From contig NZ_CP017561.2 of assembly GCF_001865575.2 (NCBI RefSeq), positions 1,860,001-1,924,000 on the forward strand: a DNA stretch of 64,000 nt, in the 5' to 3' direction. The position numbers and the translations under genes were made by a program. Origin of the DNA: Paraburkholderia sprentiae WSM5005 (GTDB taxonomy: Bacteria; Pseudomonadota; Gammaproteobacteria; Burkholderiales; Burkholderiaceae). Position 1 is the first letter of the stretch, and each line of letters opens with the position of its first letter. This document shows positions 24,743-35,150 of the stretch, in pieces. The notes beneath the pieces are model-generated. The model did no database searches, was not told where the DNA came from, and saw only the letters and a list, made by a program, of their open reading frames with translations.

Positions 24743-25625
24743 GATGGTCTCCCGATGCGCGGACCTGGCGGCCGGCTTGCGCGGCCTGATTGGCTTCGAA
24801 GCCGGGACGCGGCACGAGGTCCATCAGCATGCTTTCGAAGCCGCCGTCGACGACGACTTCGGTGCCGTTCACATACGCGGCACGTTCGCTCGCGAGAAAC
24901 GCGACGACATCGGCGATATCGTCTGGTTCACCGATCCGGCGACTCGCCGTCATCGCGCTGCGCCGGCGTTCTATGTCGCCGTGCTCGTAAAACGCCGCGG
25001 ACAGCGGCGTGCGGATCATGCCTGGGCACACGGTATTGCTGCGAATGCCGCGCGGCCCCCACTCCGCCGCGATCTGCTTCGACAGCATCGTGACGCCAGC
25101 CTTGCTTGCACTGTAGGCGCCGCTATAGGTCTGCGGATGATGCGCGGCCACCGACGCGACGTGCACGATCGCGCCAGCGCCGCGCTTCAACATGGGTTGA
25201 CCGAATTGCTGCGAGCACAGCATGTAGCCGGTCAGGTTCACGCGCAGCATCGCATTCCATGCATCGAGTCCAATCTCTTCGATGCCGCCCGGCCGTAGCA
25301 GACCCGCGTTGTTCACGAGCACATCGGCGACGCCGAAGCGCGCTTCGACTTCCGACACCGCGCCGCGCACACTATCGATATCGCCGATATCGCAGGCCAG
25401 CGCCAGCGCTTCGACACCGCTTGCATTCAGCGCTTGCGCGACGTCGCCGCACTTTTTCTCATCACGATCCAGCAGCGCCACGCGTGCGCCAGCATCGCCC
25501 AACGCCTGAACAATGGCACTGCCGATGCCGCCCGCCGCGCCGCTCACGACGCAGACGCTGCCTTCGAGCCCGAGCCAGTGTCTCGAGTCGCCCTCTGCGT
25601 CGCATCGATCTTTGCGTTGATTCAT
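24735..25625 (-). CDS. Short-chain dehydrogenase/reductase
   Basis: A 296-aa classical SDR. The cofactor motif is SGAAGGIGSAIVQALG, D-R after the second strand suggests NAD(H), NNAG is at about 110, the Ser is in VHVASVAAHHP, and YSASK is the catalytic Tyr-Lys pair. There is an N-terminal extension of about 20 polar residues and a C-terminal tail of about 30 residues beyond the usual DGG end. GGAGGAC lies 8 nt upstream of the ATG. It is the first gene of the operon and divergent from the AraC-type gene (178 bp between). Oxidation of a ring hydroxyl to the ketone used by the flavoenzyme is a reasonable hypothesis. Confidence 0.85.
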   Translation of the reverse strand: MNQRKDRCDAEGDSRHWLGLEGSVCVVSGAAGGIGSAIVQALGDAGARVALLDRDEKKCGDVAQALNASGVEALALACDIGDIDSVRGAVSEVEARFGVADVLVNNAGLLRPGGIEEIGLDAWNAMLRVNLTGYMLCSQQFGQPMLKRGAGAIVHVASVAAHHPQTYSGAYSASKAGVTMLSKQIAAEWGPRGIRSNTVCPGMIRTPLSAAFYEHGDIERRRSAMTASRRIGEPDDIADVVAFLASERAAYVNGTEVVVDGGFESMLMDLVPRPGFEANQAAQAGRQVRASGDHHD

Positions 25626-25803
25626 TTGCTAAGTCCTCCGAATCTATGTGTTGACGAGCGCGGCGAAGGTGCGTTGGCTGGCTTCGCCAACTTGTGTCAT
25701 TCGACCGCGTCTTCGATGGAAAAAGTATAGCCACGCGGTTCGACGGGAAATTGGACAAAGGCCGCACATCGCAGGACAATTCGAACATAGGAGACAAAGG
25801 CAC

Positions 25804-26694
25804 ATGAGGAATATCCCTAACTACGACCTGTACGGAGAGTCCGCGCGGCCGCCGTGGTACGACGCGTTCAATTTCGAATGGATCGTCGAGCGCAGCCGTC
25901 CGAACGGCTGGCATATAGCCGCGCACCGGCACGATGCGTTGCTGCAGATTCTGTATATCCGCCGTGGGTCGGGTCACGTGCTGATCGAAAGCGAAAAGCT
26001 CACGATCGAAGCGCCATGCCTGATCCTGCTGCCGGCGCAAACCGTGCATGGTTTCGTGTTTTCGCCGGAGATCGACGGGCTCGTGATTACCGCCGCGCAG
26101 CGTGCGTTGGAGTCGATTTCGAAAGCGGTGTCGCCAGGCCTCGTGCCGGTGCTGCAACACCCCGCGCTGATATCCGTGCGGCCCGCCGTCGGCGAGCGCA
26201 CGTTGATGCCGTTGTTCGATTTGCTGGAGCAGGAATTTCGCGGCAGCGCGCGCGGCCATATCGCCGCGGGCATGTCGCTGATGATTGCACTTTTTGTGCA
26301 GGTCGCGCGTCTGACCGATGCCGCGTCGAGCGCGGGCGCGACCGTCAATGACCGGCGCGCCGCGCAGATCAAACGGCTACGCGAACTGATCACCGCACAC
26401 GTGCGTGAGCATCAGCCGATCGATTTTTACGCGGAAAAATTGCGGGTGACCACGACGCAGCTGGGCCGCATTTGTCGTGAAGAGCTCGGGCATTCGCCGC
26501 TGTCGCTCGTCAACGACCAGTTGATACGCGAGGCGCAGCGCGATCTGGTGTACTCGGGTTCGAGCATCAAACAGATCGCGCATGCGCTCGGTTTCGAGGA
26601 CGCCGCCTATTTCAGTCGCTATTTCCGCAAGCAGACGGGCGTCACGCCCAAGGAGTTTCAGGCGGCCGCGCATCGGGACCTATCGCTCAACTAG
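25804..26694 (+). CDS. pobR: AraC-family regulator, PobR-like
   Basis: A 296-aa regulator with an N-terminal cupin domain (HRHDALLQILYIRRGSGHVL at about residue 40) and a C-terminal AraC helix-turn-helix pair (about 190-290, ending with AYFSRYFRKQTGVTPKEF). It resembles the AraC-type PobR that activates pobA in response to 4-hydroxybenzoate in Burkholderia and Pseudomonas. It is convergent with pobA, 34 bp apart, and divergent from the SDR operon, so it could regulate both. Its ATG follows AGGAGACAAAGGCAC. The frame is open further upstream, but that part lacks the family's N-terminus and a start signal. Confidence 0.8.
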   Translation: MRNIPNYDLYGESARPPWYDAFNFEWIVERSRPNGWHIAAHRHDALLQILYIRRGSGHVLIESEKLTIEAPCLILLPAQTVHGFVFSPEIDGLVITAAQRALESISKAVSPGLVPVLQHPALISVRPAVGERTLMPLFDLLEQEFRGSARGHIAAGMSLMIALFVQVARLTDAASSAGATVNDRRAAQIKRLRELITAHVREHQPIDFYAEKLRVTTTQLGRICREELGHSPLSLVNDQLIREAQRDLVYSGSSIKQIAHALGFEDAAYFSRYFRKQTGVTPKEFQAAAHRDLSLN

Positions 26695-26728
26695 CGGTCC
26701 CGATCAGCGCGCGGGCCTGTGGTGGCAA

Positions 26729-28138
<1,410 letters not shown>

Positions 28139-28292
28139 TCAGGTAAACCCCGATCTGGCAAACGAGGTCCAACTGACCAAGAAACAGCCGGTAGACAGGA
28201 TTTTTCGTCTGTTCCCAGCACGGTGGTCGCTCCCGGGCACGTGATGCCACCAGTCTCGACGAGACACGCCGAGAATGAACCTGAAAGCGGAC

Positions 28293-28322
28293 ATAAAAAA
28301 CCCGCCTCGTGTGGCGGGTTAT
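28293..28322 (-). terminator. Rho-independent terminator of the lpiA-acvB operon
   Basis: On the minus strand AACCCGCC (28320-28313) pairs with GGCGGGTT (28306-28299) over six bases and is followed by a run of T residues (complement of A 28295-28300). It lies about 100 bp beyond the acvB stop. Confidence 0.85.
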
Positions 28323-28421
28323 GTGTGACTGCAAGTCGACGCGCTAACTGGTCATTCGATGGATGATGCTAATGATCAGCGCAATCGCGAATACCGAGGC
28401 AGTTCATGAGCAACACCGCGA

Positions 28422-29687
28422 TCACTCGCGCACGCCGCTGTGCTTTTCGAATGCCGCGAGAATCCGCTGCTCCAGCGCGTTGTAGTCGCGGCCAAAGTGA
28501 TGATCGCCGGCAGTGCGGATGACTTCGACACCGGTCTTCTCGAGCGCCGGGCACAGCGTGTCGGTCTCGTTCTTACCATAGAAGCATTGGACGATCGACG
28601 GCGGCACATGCGTCAACTCGGGCCGCACGTCCAGCGCTTTATCGCTTGCGGGCATGCCGAGCCAGCCGCCGACGCGGATCTGGAAATCGGCGTCGGGCGC
28701 AAAGCCGAGCAGCGACATCAGCGACACCTGATCGCGCTGCGCCTGCGGCAGACGGTTGTACGCGAACGGCATGACATCGGCGCCGAACGAATAGCCGATC
28801 AGCGCGATGTGCTGCGCGTGCCAGCGCGCGCCATAGGTTTGCATCACGCGCGCGAGATCGCGGCTCGTTTTCGCGGGAGGCTGCTCGCTCCAGAAATAAC
28901 GCAGGCTGTCCCAGCCGACCACCGACACACCATCTTTCTGCAGCGCCTGCGCGATTGTCTTGTCGAGATCGCGCCAGCCGCCATCGCCGGAAATTACGAT
29001 CGCCATCAAGCCGTTCGGATGCGCGGCCGGCAACTCGATCAGCGGCAGGTCGGACACGTCGTCGGCGCTTGACGGGACCGGCTGCAGATGCGGCGTCAGC
29101 AGCGCGACGAGACGCGCGCGATCGGCATTGCCCGTGCTCGCCTTGTCGACGAAACCCGGCACCTTGTCGCGGATCACGGTCGGATCGGGCGCACACGGCT
29201 CGAAGCGTGCGTCGAGCGCGTGGTCGGCATCGACCGACACCGCGCCCGCAATCGTATTGGACGGCGCCTGCTCGAGCACGTGCATCGCGAGCGTTGCGCC
29301 CTGCCCCGTCCCCGCGACGATCGGCGCGAAATAGTGGCTCGATTGCGATTGCCGTTCGAGCTGATGGCTGAGCGCCTCGGCATCGCCCACCAGCTGATGA
29401 CAGCTTTCCTTTTTCGCGGCGAGGTTGGCCGCGTAGCGCGCGGTATCGACGCCGACCGTCAACGCGCCCGCTTTCGCGAGCGCATCGGCGCTCTGCTGAT
29501 CGGCCGCGCTCCAGCCGCTCGCCTGCGAATACAGCACGACGAAGCCGCGCAGCGGCCCGTCGGGCTGGGTCACGTGCACGCTGCCGTAGCGGCCGCCGGG
29601 CACGGTGGTGGTGGCCGCGTGCGCGAGTGCGCCGCAGCTTAAAACGCTCGCCGCGACGGCGAGCCGGAACAACGGATGCAATGTCAT
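28422..29687 (-). CDS. acvB: AcvB/VirJ-family protein, probable periplasmic LPG hydrolase
   Basis: A 421-aa exported protein with a signal peptide (about 1-24, after ALAHA). It has two VirJ-like alpha/beta-hydrolase halves. The first has the TGQGATLAMHVLEQ segment near residue 120. The second has VISGDGGWRDLDKTIAQAL and the nucleophile-elbow-like IGYSFGADVMPFAYNRLP near residue 300, with a conserved His in AGDHHFGRDY close to the C-terminus. In Agrobacterium, AcvB hydrolyses lysyl-phosphatidylglycerol made by LpiA. Here the start overlaps the stop of the lpiA-like gene (ATGA), which supports the same balance of synthesis and hydrolysis. Confidence 0.87.
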   Translation of the reverse strand: MTLHPLFRLAVAASVLSCGALAHAATTTVPGGRYGSVHVTQPDGPLRGFVVLYSQASGWSAADQQSADALAKAGALTVGVDTARYAANLAAKKESCHQLVGDAEALSHQLERQSQSSHYFAPIVAGTGQGATLAMHVLEQAPSNTIAGAVSVDADHALDARFEPCAPDPTVIRDKVPGFVDKASTGNADRARLVALLTPHLQPVPSSADDVSDLPLIELPAAHPNGLMAIVISGDGGWRDLDKTIAQALQKDGVSVVGWDSLRYFWSEQPPAKTSRDLARVMQTYGARWHAQHIALIGYSFGADVMPFAYNRLPQAQRDQVSLMSLLGFAPDADFQIRVGGWLGMPASDKALDVRPELTHVPPSIVQCFYGKNETDTLCPALEKTGVEVIRTAGDHHFGRDYNALEQRILAAFEKHSGVRE

Positions 29688-32281
29688 GAACGCCGGCCTC
29701 CCGCCAGCAGCGACAGGTCCGCGAGCGTGAAGAACACGCCGGAACCGGATGCCGCGAGGTAACGCGGCTCCCAGTGCGGCTGGAACTTGCTCTTGAAAGC
29801 ACGCAGTCCGCGGAAGTTATAGAAGCGGCCGCCGAAGCGCCACACGATGCCGGCCAGCCGATGCCAGCGCGACGCGAGCGGTGTCGGCTGCACGCCGGAG
29901 AGCGGCGCAATGCCGAGACTGAGCGAGCGGAAGCCCGCCTGTTTGAGATGCAGCGCGAGCTGCGTGAACAGGTATTCCATCGCGTATGACGACGCGCTGT
30001 CGACATGTCGCATCACGCCGACGGTCGCCTCGGTATGCATATCGGTCGTCATGAAGGTCACGAACGCGACCGGCTCGCCGTGCTGGCGCACCAGCATCAC
30101 CGATTGCGCGGCGAGGTATTCGTCATGGAAAGCGGCGACCGAAAAGCTTTTCTCGCGCGCGTCGCGGCTGTCGAGCCATCCGTCGGAAATGCCGCGCAGC
30201 GTTTCGAGCGATGCCGGCACCTGCGCCCGATCGATCACTTCGACGCTAAAGCCGTCGCGCTCGCCGCGCTTTAGCGCATAGCGCAGATGCGCGCGATGCG
30301 AGCCCTTCAGATCGAAGTCGTCGAGCACGACGTGCGCTTCCTCGCCGAGCTTCATCAGCGTCAGGCCGGCGTCGAGATACAGCGGCAGCGCGTTCGCGCG
30401 CACCTGGTAGAACGCGGCCCGACCGCCGTGCGCATGCGCGAGCGCGACGAACTTGCTGATCAGGCCGGCCCACTCTTCGCGCGGGCCCACCGGATCGTGC
30501 AGCGCGGCCCACGTGCGGCCGTATTTCGCGTACATCAGGAAGGCCTCGCGCGACGCCGAAAACAGGAAGCTCTTGTCGCCCATCAACGCCAGACCGGCAT
30601 CGCTGCGCTCCTGAGCGCGCACGATGCGCGCGGCGTCGTGCAGATCTTCGGGCGCCGGCTTCACGAAGCGGCCCGCAGCCGGACGCAGCAATTGCCAGAA
30701 CGAAAAGGTCGCGGCGAACAGGCTCGCGGCGAGTGTCGCGCGCAACGCGCGCGGCGCGCGCTCGTCGAACGCGAATTGCCACCACAGGTCGCGCGTGTAA
30801 GGCACGTCACGGAAAGCGAACAGCATGACCCACGTCGCGAGCATCAGCACCATCGCGATCGATACGAGCCAGCCGGCCGTAAAGCGCTCGGCGAACAGCG
30901 ACGAATGACGGTTGAAGCGCTTGCGCGTCGCGAGCAGCAGGACGATCAGCGTGCCGAGCACACCGGCCTCGACGAACGCGAGACCCTTGGTCAGCGACAG
31001 CGCGAGGCTCAGCACCGCAAGCGCGAGCGTCATCCACCAGGCCGCGTCGAGCCGCCGCAGCAGCCCGCGCGCGACGAACAGCAGCAGCACGCCGAGCACG
31101 CTGCACAGCATCTGCGAGCTTTCGAGCACCCACAGCGGCACGACGTCGCGCAGGATATGGATGCGCTGCCAGAACGCGGGCGTCGCGCTCGAAATCACCA
31201 GCATGCCGCCGACCACGAACGTGACGAGGCTCAGAAACAGTGGCGCGAGTTCCGACACGCGCTGCGCCTGCAACAACGACAGGCGGTTCTTCAGTGCGCG
31301 CCCCTCGAAGCCGGCCAGCAGCGCCGCGGAGACGACCAGCGGCACGCCGAAATAGATCGCCCGATAAGCGAGCAGCGCAGCGACCATCTGATGCATCTGC
31401 ACGCTGCCGCTCAGCGTGAACACCATTGCCGCCTCGAACACCCCGACCCCGCCAGGCGTATGGCCGATCATGCCGAGCAGCATCGCGGCCGCGTAGACGG
31501 TGATGAAGCCGACGAAGCTCACGTTCGCATGCGGCAGCAAGGCCCACAGCGCGAGGCCGGCGGCGATCACGTCGAGCACCGCCAGCGCGACTTGCCCGAG
31601 CAGATCTCGGCGTGCGGGAATATCGAACGAGAGCCACTGCCGGCGCGTGCGGATCGGCCGGGTCTCGCGACGGCACGCGGCGGCCGCGAGCGCCAACGCG
31701 ATCAGCAACGCCGCGCCGCTCCAGCGCAGCGCGACCGGCGACAAATGCAGCATCGGCGCGAGCTGGCCGGCCATGCAGACCATGCCGAGCGCGCTCATCA
31801 ACACGAGCGCGAGCGTGAGCGACACGCTCGTGAACACCGTCATGCGGCCGATCTGCGCGGGCGTAATGCCCGCGACGCCGTACACCCGCGCACGCACCGC
31901 TCCGCCCGTCAGCGCGCCGAAACCGGTCGCATTGCCGAGCGCCGACCCGGCGGTCGCGCCGACCCATAGCGCCGTGCGCGGCACGCTCGCGCCGAGATAG
32001 CGCAGGCCGACCGCGTCGCGCCCGACCAGCGCGACGTAGCTGAGCGCGGTCGCGCCCAGCGCGCCGATCCACTCGCGCGCCGACAGCCCGCGCAGCTGGT
32101 GGATCACCGAACGGTAATTGACGGCCTCCGACAGATGCTGCAGCACCACCAGCAGCAGCCCGCAAATGACGAGCGCGAGCACGGGCGACAGAAGTCCTCG
32201 GCTGCCGAGCGCTTTCGCTGCACGGCCGAGCAGCGCGCGAAGGCGCTCGAACCTGGGTTGAAGTCGGTGAAATATGGTCAA
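29684..32281 (-). CDS. lpiA: Bifunctional lysylphosphatidylglycerol synthase/flippase, MprF/LpiA family
   Basis: An 865-aa membrane protein. The N-terminal two-thirds (to about 510) has about 14 hydrophobic helices forming the flippase part, including GHTPGGVGVFEAAMVF. The C-terminal third is the soluble DUF2156 synthase domain, with DPVGPREEW, FYQVRANALPLYLDAGL, LRYALKRGERDGF and the GIAPLSGVQPTPLASRWH region. MprF enzymes transfer an amino acid (Lys or Ala) from tRNA to phosphatidylglycerol and flip the product, lowering membrane charge against cationic peptides and acid. No ATG is available at the N-terminus; the start is a TTG at 32279-32281, with AAGG 6 nt upstream. It is coupled to acvB. 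Confidence 0.9.
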   Translation of the reverse strand: MTIFHRLQPRFERLRALLGRAAKALGSRGLLSPVLALVICGLLLVVLQHLSEAVNYRSVIHQLRGLSAREWIGALGATALSYVALVGRDAVGLRYLGASVPRTALWVGATAGSALGNATGFGALTGGAVRARVYGVAGITPAQIGRMTVFTSVSLTLALVLMSALGMVCMAGQLAPMLHLSPVALRWSGAALLIALALAAAACRRETRPIRTRRQWLSFDIPARRDLLGQVALAVLDVIAAGLALWALLPHANVSFVGFITVYAAAMLLGMIGHTPGGVGVFEAAMVFTLSGSVQMHQMVAALLAYRAIYFGVPLVVSAALLAGFEGRALKNRLSLLQAQRVSELAPLFLSLVTFVVGGMLVISSATPAFWQRIHILRDVVPLWVLESSQMLCSVLGVLLLFVARGLLRRLDAAWWMTLALAVLSLALSLTKGLAFVEAGVLGTLIVLLLATRKRFNRHSSLFAERFTAGWLVSIAMVLMLATWVMLFAFRDVPYTRDLWWQFAFDERAPRALRATLAASLFAATFSFWQLLRPAAGRFVKPAPEDLHDAARIVRAQERSDAGLALMGDKSFLFSASREAFLMYAKYGRTWAALHDPVGPREEWAGLISKFVALAHAHGGRAAFYQVRANALPLYLDAGLTLMKLGEEAHVVLDDFDLKGSHRAHLRYALKRGERDGFSVEVIDRAQVPASLETLRGISDGWLDSRDAREKSFSVAAFHDEYLAAQSVMLVRQHGEPVAFVTFMTTDMHTEATVGVMRHVDSASSYAMEYLFTQLALHLKQAGFRSLSLGIAPLSGVQPTPLASRWHRLAGIVWRFGGRFYNFRGLRAFKSKFQPHWEPRYLAASGSGVFFTLADLSLLAGGRRS

Positions 32282-32750
32282 TGCGGGCCTTGCGAGGAGC
32301 GATCGCGGCGACGGGCCGTCACGCGCGGTATCGCGTGTGGCGGCGATTACAAAGAGATAACGGCAAAATGTGCAAAAGGTTGACAGCTTTAGCTATTTCG
32401 CTGTCGGCGCCGCTGCGCTTTGCGTCAAAGAGGGCGCGATTGTAATGGCTTGTCAGCGCGATGCGAGGCATCGATGGCGCTACAAGTGCGGCGTCAAAAA
32501 GCCGCTCGGGGTGTCGTAATCAGGAGCAGTCGCGCACTGCAGGACGCCGCGCGAGTACAAGCGCAAGCCACGCGCCTGCCGCGTCGGGTGCCAGCGCTGA
32601 AGGGAAATGCCGATGGCAGAGCGGGGCTGACTTCGAGGATGCGCAACAGACGCGTGTCTCATGCTCCGTTTGCCGGGGCCAGAAAGCACAATGCCCGCTA
32701 CTCGAGCGGGCATTGACACGGCGGCCGCGCTTGCGCGGCGCGCGGGCAGC
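32282..32750. other. Intergenic region upstream of lpiA
   Basis: No gene can be supported here. The part next to lpiA (32341-32420) is relatively AT-rich and contains an inverted repeat GACAGC (32382-32387) with GCTGTC (32400-32405), possibly part of the lpiA promoter region. I looked for the CTTCAG-N5-CTTCAG box of the hopanoid operons and did not find it. Confidence 0.45.
32682..32714 (-). terminator. Probable terminator of the 47-aa gene
   Basis: AATGCCCGCT (32690-32699) and AGCGGGCATT (32705-32714) form a perfect 10-bp stem with a 5-nt loop. On the minus strand it is followed by GTGCTTTCT, a weak T-run. It lies 36 bp after the stop of the small gene. Confidence 0.65.
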
Positions 32751-32894
32751 TTAGTTCGGGCGACGATGCGCTTCGGCGATCACTGCGCAGTTCTGCAAAT
32801 GCAGTTCCAGCGCATGCAGCGCCAGCGCGCGCAGCTTGCCGAAGAAGGTGTTGGCGGCGGGGGTGGTACGGACGACGTTCGATGCGGTGTTCAT
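32751..32894 (-). CDS. Small uncharacterised protein, 47 aa
   Basis: A short gene: ATG at 32892-32894, with AGGAGCCGCC directly upstream, TAA stop at 32751-32753, and a strong hairpin 36 bp downstream. The product starts with a polar MNTASNVVRTTPAANTF segment. An amphipathic helix follows (GKLRALALHALELHLQNCAV), ending IAEAHRRPN, with a single Cys and several His. I do not recognise it. The helix with Leu/Ala spacing could mediate membrane-surface or protein binding. The start signal, in-frame GC3 pattern and terminator argue for a real gene. Confidence 0.65.
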   Translation of the reverse strand: MNTASNVVRTTPAANTFFGKLRALALHALELHLQNCAVIAEAHRRPN

Positions 32895-33061
32895 GGCGGC
32901 TCCTGACTAGGGTTTATACCTACGCAATAACCCGATTATAGTCATCCGATGGCGCAGTGCAACAAAAATCGATATTTTCTTGGCGGGACCGCGGTGCCCT
33001 AACCGTGTGTCGGCGAAAAAGTTCGCCAAACGGCGTCTCGATCCAGCAGGTATTAACAACC

Positions 33062-33078
33062 TGCACCGTACAGGTGCA
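33062..33078. promoter_or_regulatory. Candidate operator upstream of the DHA2 exporter
   Basis: TGCACC-GTACA-GGTGCA is a perfect 6-bp inverted repeat 45 bp upstream of the start codon. It directly adjoins AATAAT (33078-33083), a possible -10, so a repressor bound here would block the promoter. Confidence 0.45.
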
Positions 33079-33123
33079 ATAATCACCGCTTTGCCCGCGG
33101 CGCTTCGTCGCAGCCTTGCCGTC

Positions 33124-34527
33124 ATGACCGTCGCCCAGACCCAGAAAGCTCTGATTGCGCCTCTTATCGTCGCGTGTGCGATGTTCATGGAAAGCGTCGA
33201 CGCCAACGTCATCGTCACCGCGCTGCCGGCGATGGCGCGCGATTTCGCGCGCGATCCCGTCACGCTGAAGATCGCGGTGACGAGCTACGTGCTCGGGCTC
33301 GGCGTGTTCATCCCCGTGTGCGGCTGGCTCGCCGACAAGTTCGGCGCCCGCACGGTGTTTCGCACGGCGATCGGCATCTTCGTGACGGGCTCGCTGTTGT
33401 GCGCCGCGTCGAATTCGCTGGGCACCTTCACGGTTGCGCGTTTCATTCAGGGCGTCGGCGGCGCGATGATGGTGCCGGTCGGGCGGATCATCATCTTTCG
33501 CGTGGTGGAGAAAGCCGACTTCATCCGCGCGATGAACTACCTCAGCGTGCCCGCGATGCTCGGCCCCGCCGCCGGCCCGCTGCTCGGCGGCTTCATCACG
33601 ACGTATCTGCACTGGCGGCTGATTTTCTTCATCAACGTGCCGATCGGCATTGTCGGCATCTATCTGACCAACCGCTATATCGCCAACACGCGCGAGCCTG
33701 ACCCCGGCCCGCTCGACTGGGTCGGCTTCCTGCTGTCGGCGGCGGGCGCGGTGCTGCTCCTGCTCGGCTTGTCGCTGGTCGGCGGCGAACTGATTTCGAG
33801 TCTGGACGCGTTTGGGATGTGCGCGCTCGGCGCCATGCTGCTCGCGATCTACGTCGCGTACGCGCAGCGCGTCGCGCTGCCGCTGCTCGATCTGCGTTTT
33901 TTCAACGTGCCGACTTTCCAGGCGAGTGTGCTCGGCGGCTCGCTGTTTCGCATCGGCCTGGGCGCATTGCCGTTCCTGCTGCCGCTGCTGTTGCAGGAAG
34001 GTCACGGCATGAGCGCGTTCGAATCGGGGCTGATCACCTGCGCGTCCGCGTTCGGCGGCATGTTCATGCGCACGATCGCCTCCGCCGTGCTGCGCCGCTT
34101 CGGCTTTCGCGACGTGCTCGTGGTCAACGCCGCGCTATCGGGTATCTCGATCGCAGCATGCGGGCTGTTTTTCCCGCACACGCCGACGTGGCTCATCTGG
34201 TTCGTCGTGCTGCTCGGCGGCTTCTTCCCCGCCTTGCAGTTCACGAGCCTCAATTCGCTGACTTACGCGGAGATCGCGAGCCGCGACGTCGGCCGTGCGA
34301 CGAGCCTCGGCAGCGTCGTGCAGCAGATGTCGCTCGGTCTCGGCGTGACCGTCGGCGGGATCGTGCTGCAAATTTCGCGCGCGCTGCATGGACATCCGGG
34401 CCTCACGTGGTCGGATTTCTGGCCCGCGTTTCTCGTCGTCGGGCTGTGCTCGTTCGCGTCGATTCCCGTCACGCTGCGCTTGCCGCGCGGCGCGGGCGCA
34501 GAGATTTCGCGCGGCGGGCGCGGCTAA
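33124..34527 (+). CDS. MFS exporter, DHA2 family (EmrB/MdtD-like)
   Basis: A 467-aa drug:H+ antiporter-2 type transporter with 13-14 predicted helices. TM1 has MFMESVDANVIVTALPAMA (the family pattern D-x-x-I-V-x-x-A-L-P), and CGWLADKFGARTVF is the loop 2-3 MFS signature. The LGPAAGPLLGGFI segment in TM5 is the antiporter motif C. The start ATG at 33124 gives the normal short cytoplasmic lead; the frame is open upstream without resemblance to the family. It has no adaptor gene beside it, unlike EmrAB. A similar but distinct DHA2 protein is encoded at 42627. Substrate unknown. Confidence 0.88.
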   Translation: MTVAQTQKALIAPLIVACAMFMESVDANVIVTALPAMARDFARDPVTLKIAVTSYVLGLGVFIPVCGWLADKFGARTVFRTAIGIFVTGSLLCAASNSLGTFTVARFIQGVGGAMMVPVGRIIIFRVVEKADFIRAMNYLSVPAMLGPAAGPLLGGFITTYLHWRLIFFINVPIGIVGIYLTNRYIANTREPDPGPLDWVGFLLSAAGAVLLLLGLSLVGGELISSLDAFGMCALGAMLLAIYVAYAQRVALPLLDLRFFNVPTFQASVLGGSLFRIGLGALPFLLPLLLQEGHGMSAFESGLITCASAFGGMFMRTIASAVLRRFGFRDVLVVNAALSGISIAACGLFFPHTPTWLIWFVVLLGGFFPALQFTSLNSLTYAEIASRDVGRATSLGSVVQQMSLGLGVTVGGIVLQISRALHGHPGLTWSDFWPAFLVVGLCSFASIPVTLRLPRGAGAEISRGGRG

Positions 34528-34566
34528 GCCGTATCCGGGCGCCCCGCCCTTCAGGCGTTCGGGCGT

Positions 34567-35061
34567 TCATGCGCGCTTGCGAATCACGCTCACTTCGCCG
34601 TTGCGTTCGAGAATCGCGGCGGCCACGTTGTCCATCGAGCGCGAGCCGGTTTTCTGCCGCACGCTTTCCTCGACGTCGGTGCGCGTGACGAGCGCCGCGT
34701 GCATTTCGTCCGCGTGAAACTTGCCGTCGCTGTACACCTCGCGCTCGGTGCCGCCCACCAGCAGCTCGAAGCGGCGTGAGCGCATGCAGGCCCACGCCAG
34801 CACCCTATGACATACGACGATCACGAACGACGCGACCACGGTCGCGATGAACGGCGAGGCCCCGACGATCGCGCGGCTCAGCGTCGCGCCGAGCAGAATC
34901 ACGACGACCGAATCGAACGGCGAGCGCTGTCCGAAGGAACGTCGCCCCGATACGCGGATCAGCGCGAGCCCGATCACGAAGATGGCGATCGAGCGCAGAC
35001 CCATCTGCAACGGGTCGAGCTCCCTGCCTTGGCCGAATACAACGTAAAACGCGTCCATCAT
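34567..35061 (-). CDS. YetF/DUF421-family membrane protein
   Basis: A 164-aa protein with three N-terminal hydrophobic helices (about residues 18-85) and a cytosolic alpha/beta domain after RRFELLVGGTEREVYSDGKF. The motif GLALIRVSGRRSFGQRSPFDSVVVILLG is the YetF hallmark. Function is unknown in general. Start at the double ATG (35056-35061), with GGGAGG 6 nt upstream. It follows the glycosyltransferase gene by 89 bp on the same strand and may be the last gene of that cluster or independent. Confidence 0.82.
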   Translation of the reverse strand: MMDAFYVVFGQGRELDPLQMGLRSIAIFVIGLALIRVSGRRSFGQRSPFDSVVVILLGATLSRAIVGASPFIATVVASFVIVVCHRVLAWACMRSRRFELLVGGTEREVYSDGKFHADEMHAALVTRTDVEESVRQKTGSRSMDNVAAAILERNGEVSVIRKRA

Positions 35062-35150
35062 GTTCGCCCTCCCCGCGGCGTATTGCCGAGCCAATGTTCT
35101 GGTGTCCGGATCATGGCGATCGAGACGAGTTCGCGATGCCCCGCCGCCCA

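Noticed and set aside
30287..31969. 560-codon plus-strand frame opposite lpiA
   Set aside because: Antisense shadow with extreme Arg/Gln/His content. The minus strand encodes the full MprF/LpiA protein.
32282..32460. A hopanoid-type CTTCAG-N5-CTTCAG box in front of lpiA
   Set aside because: No copy is present upstream of lpiA, so membership of the same regulon is not supported by sequence.
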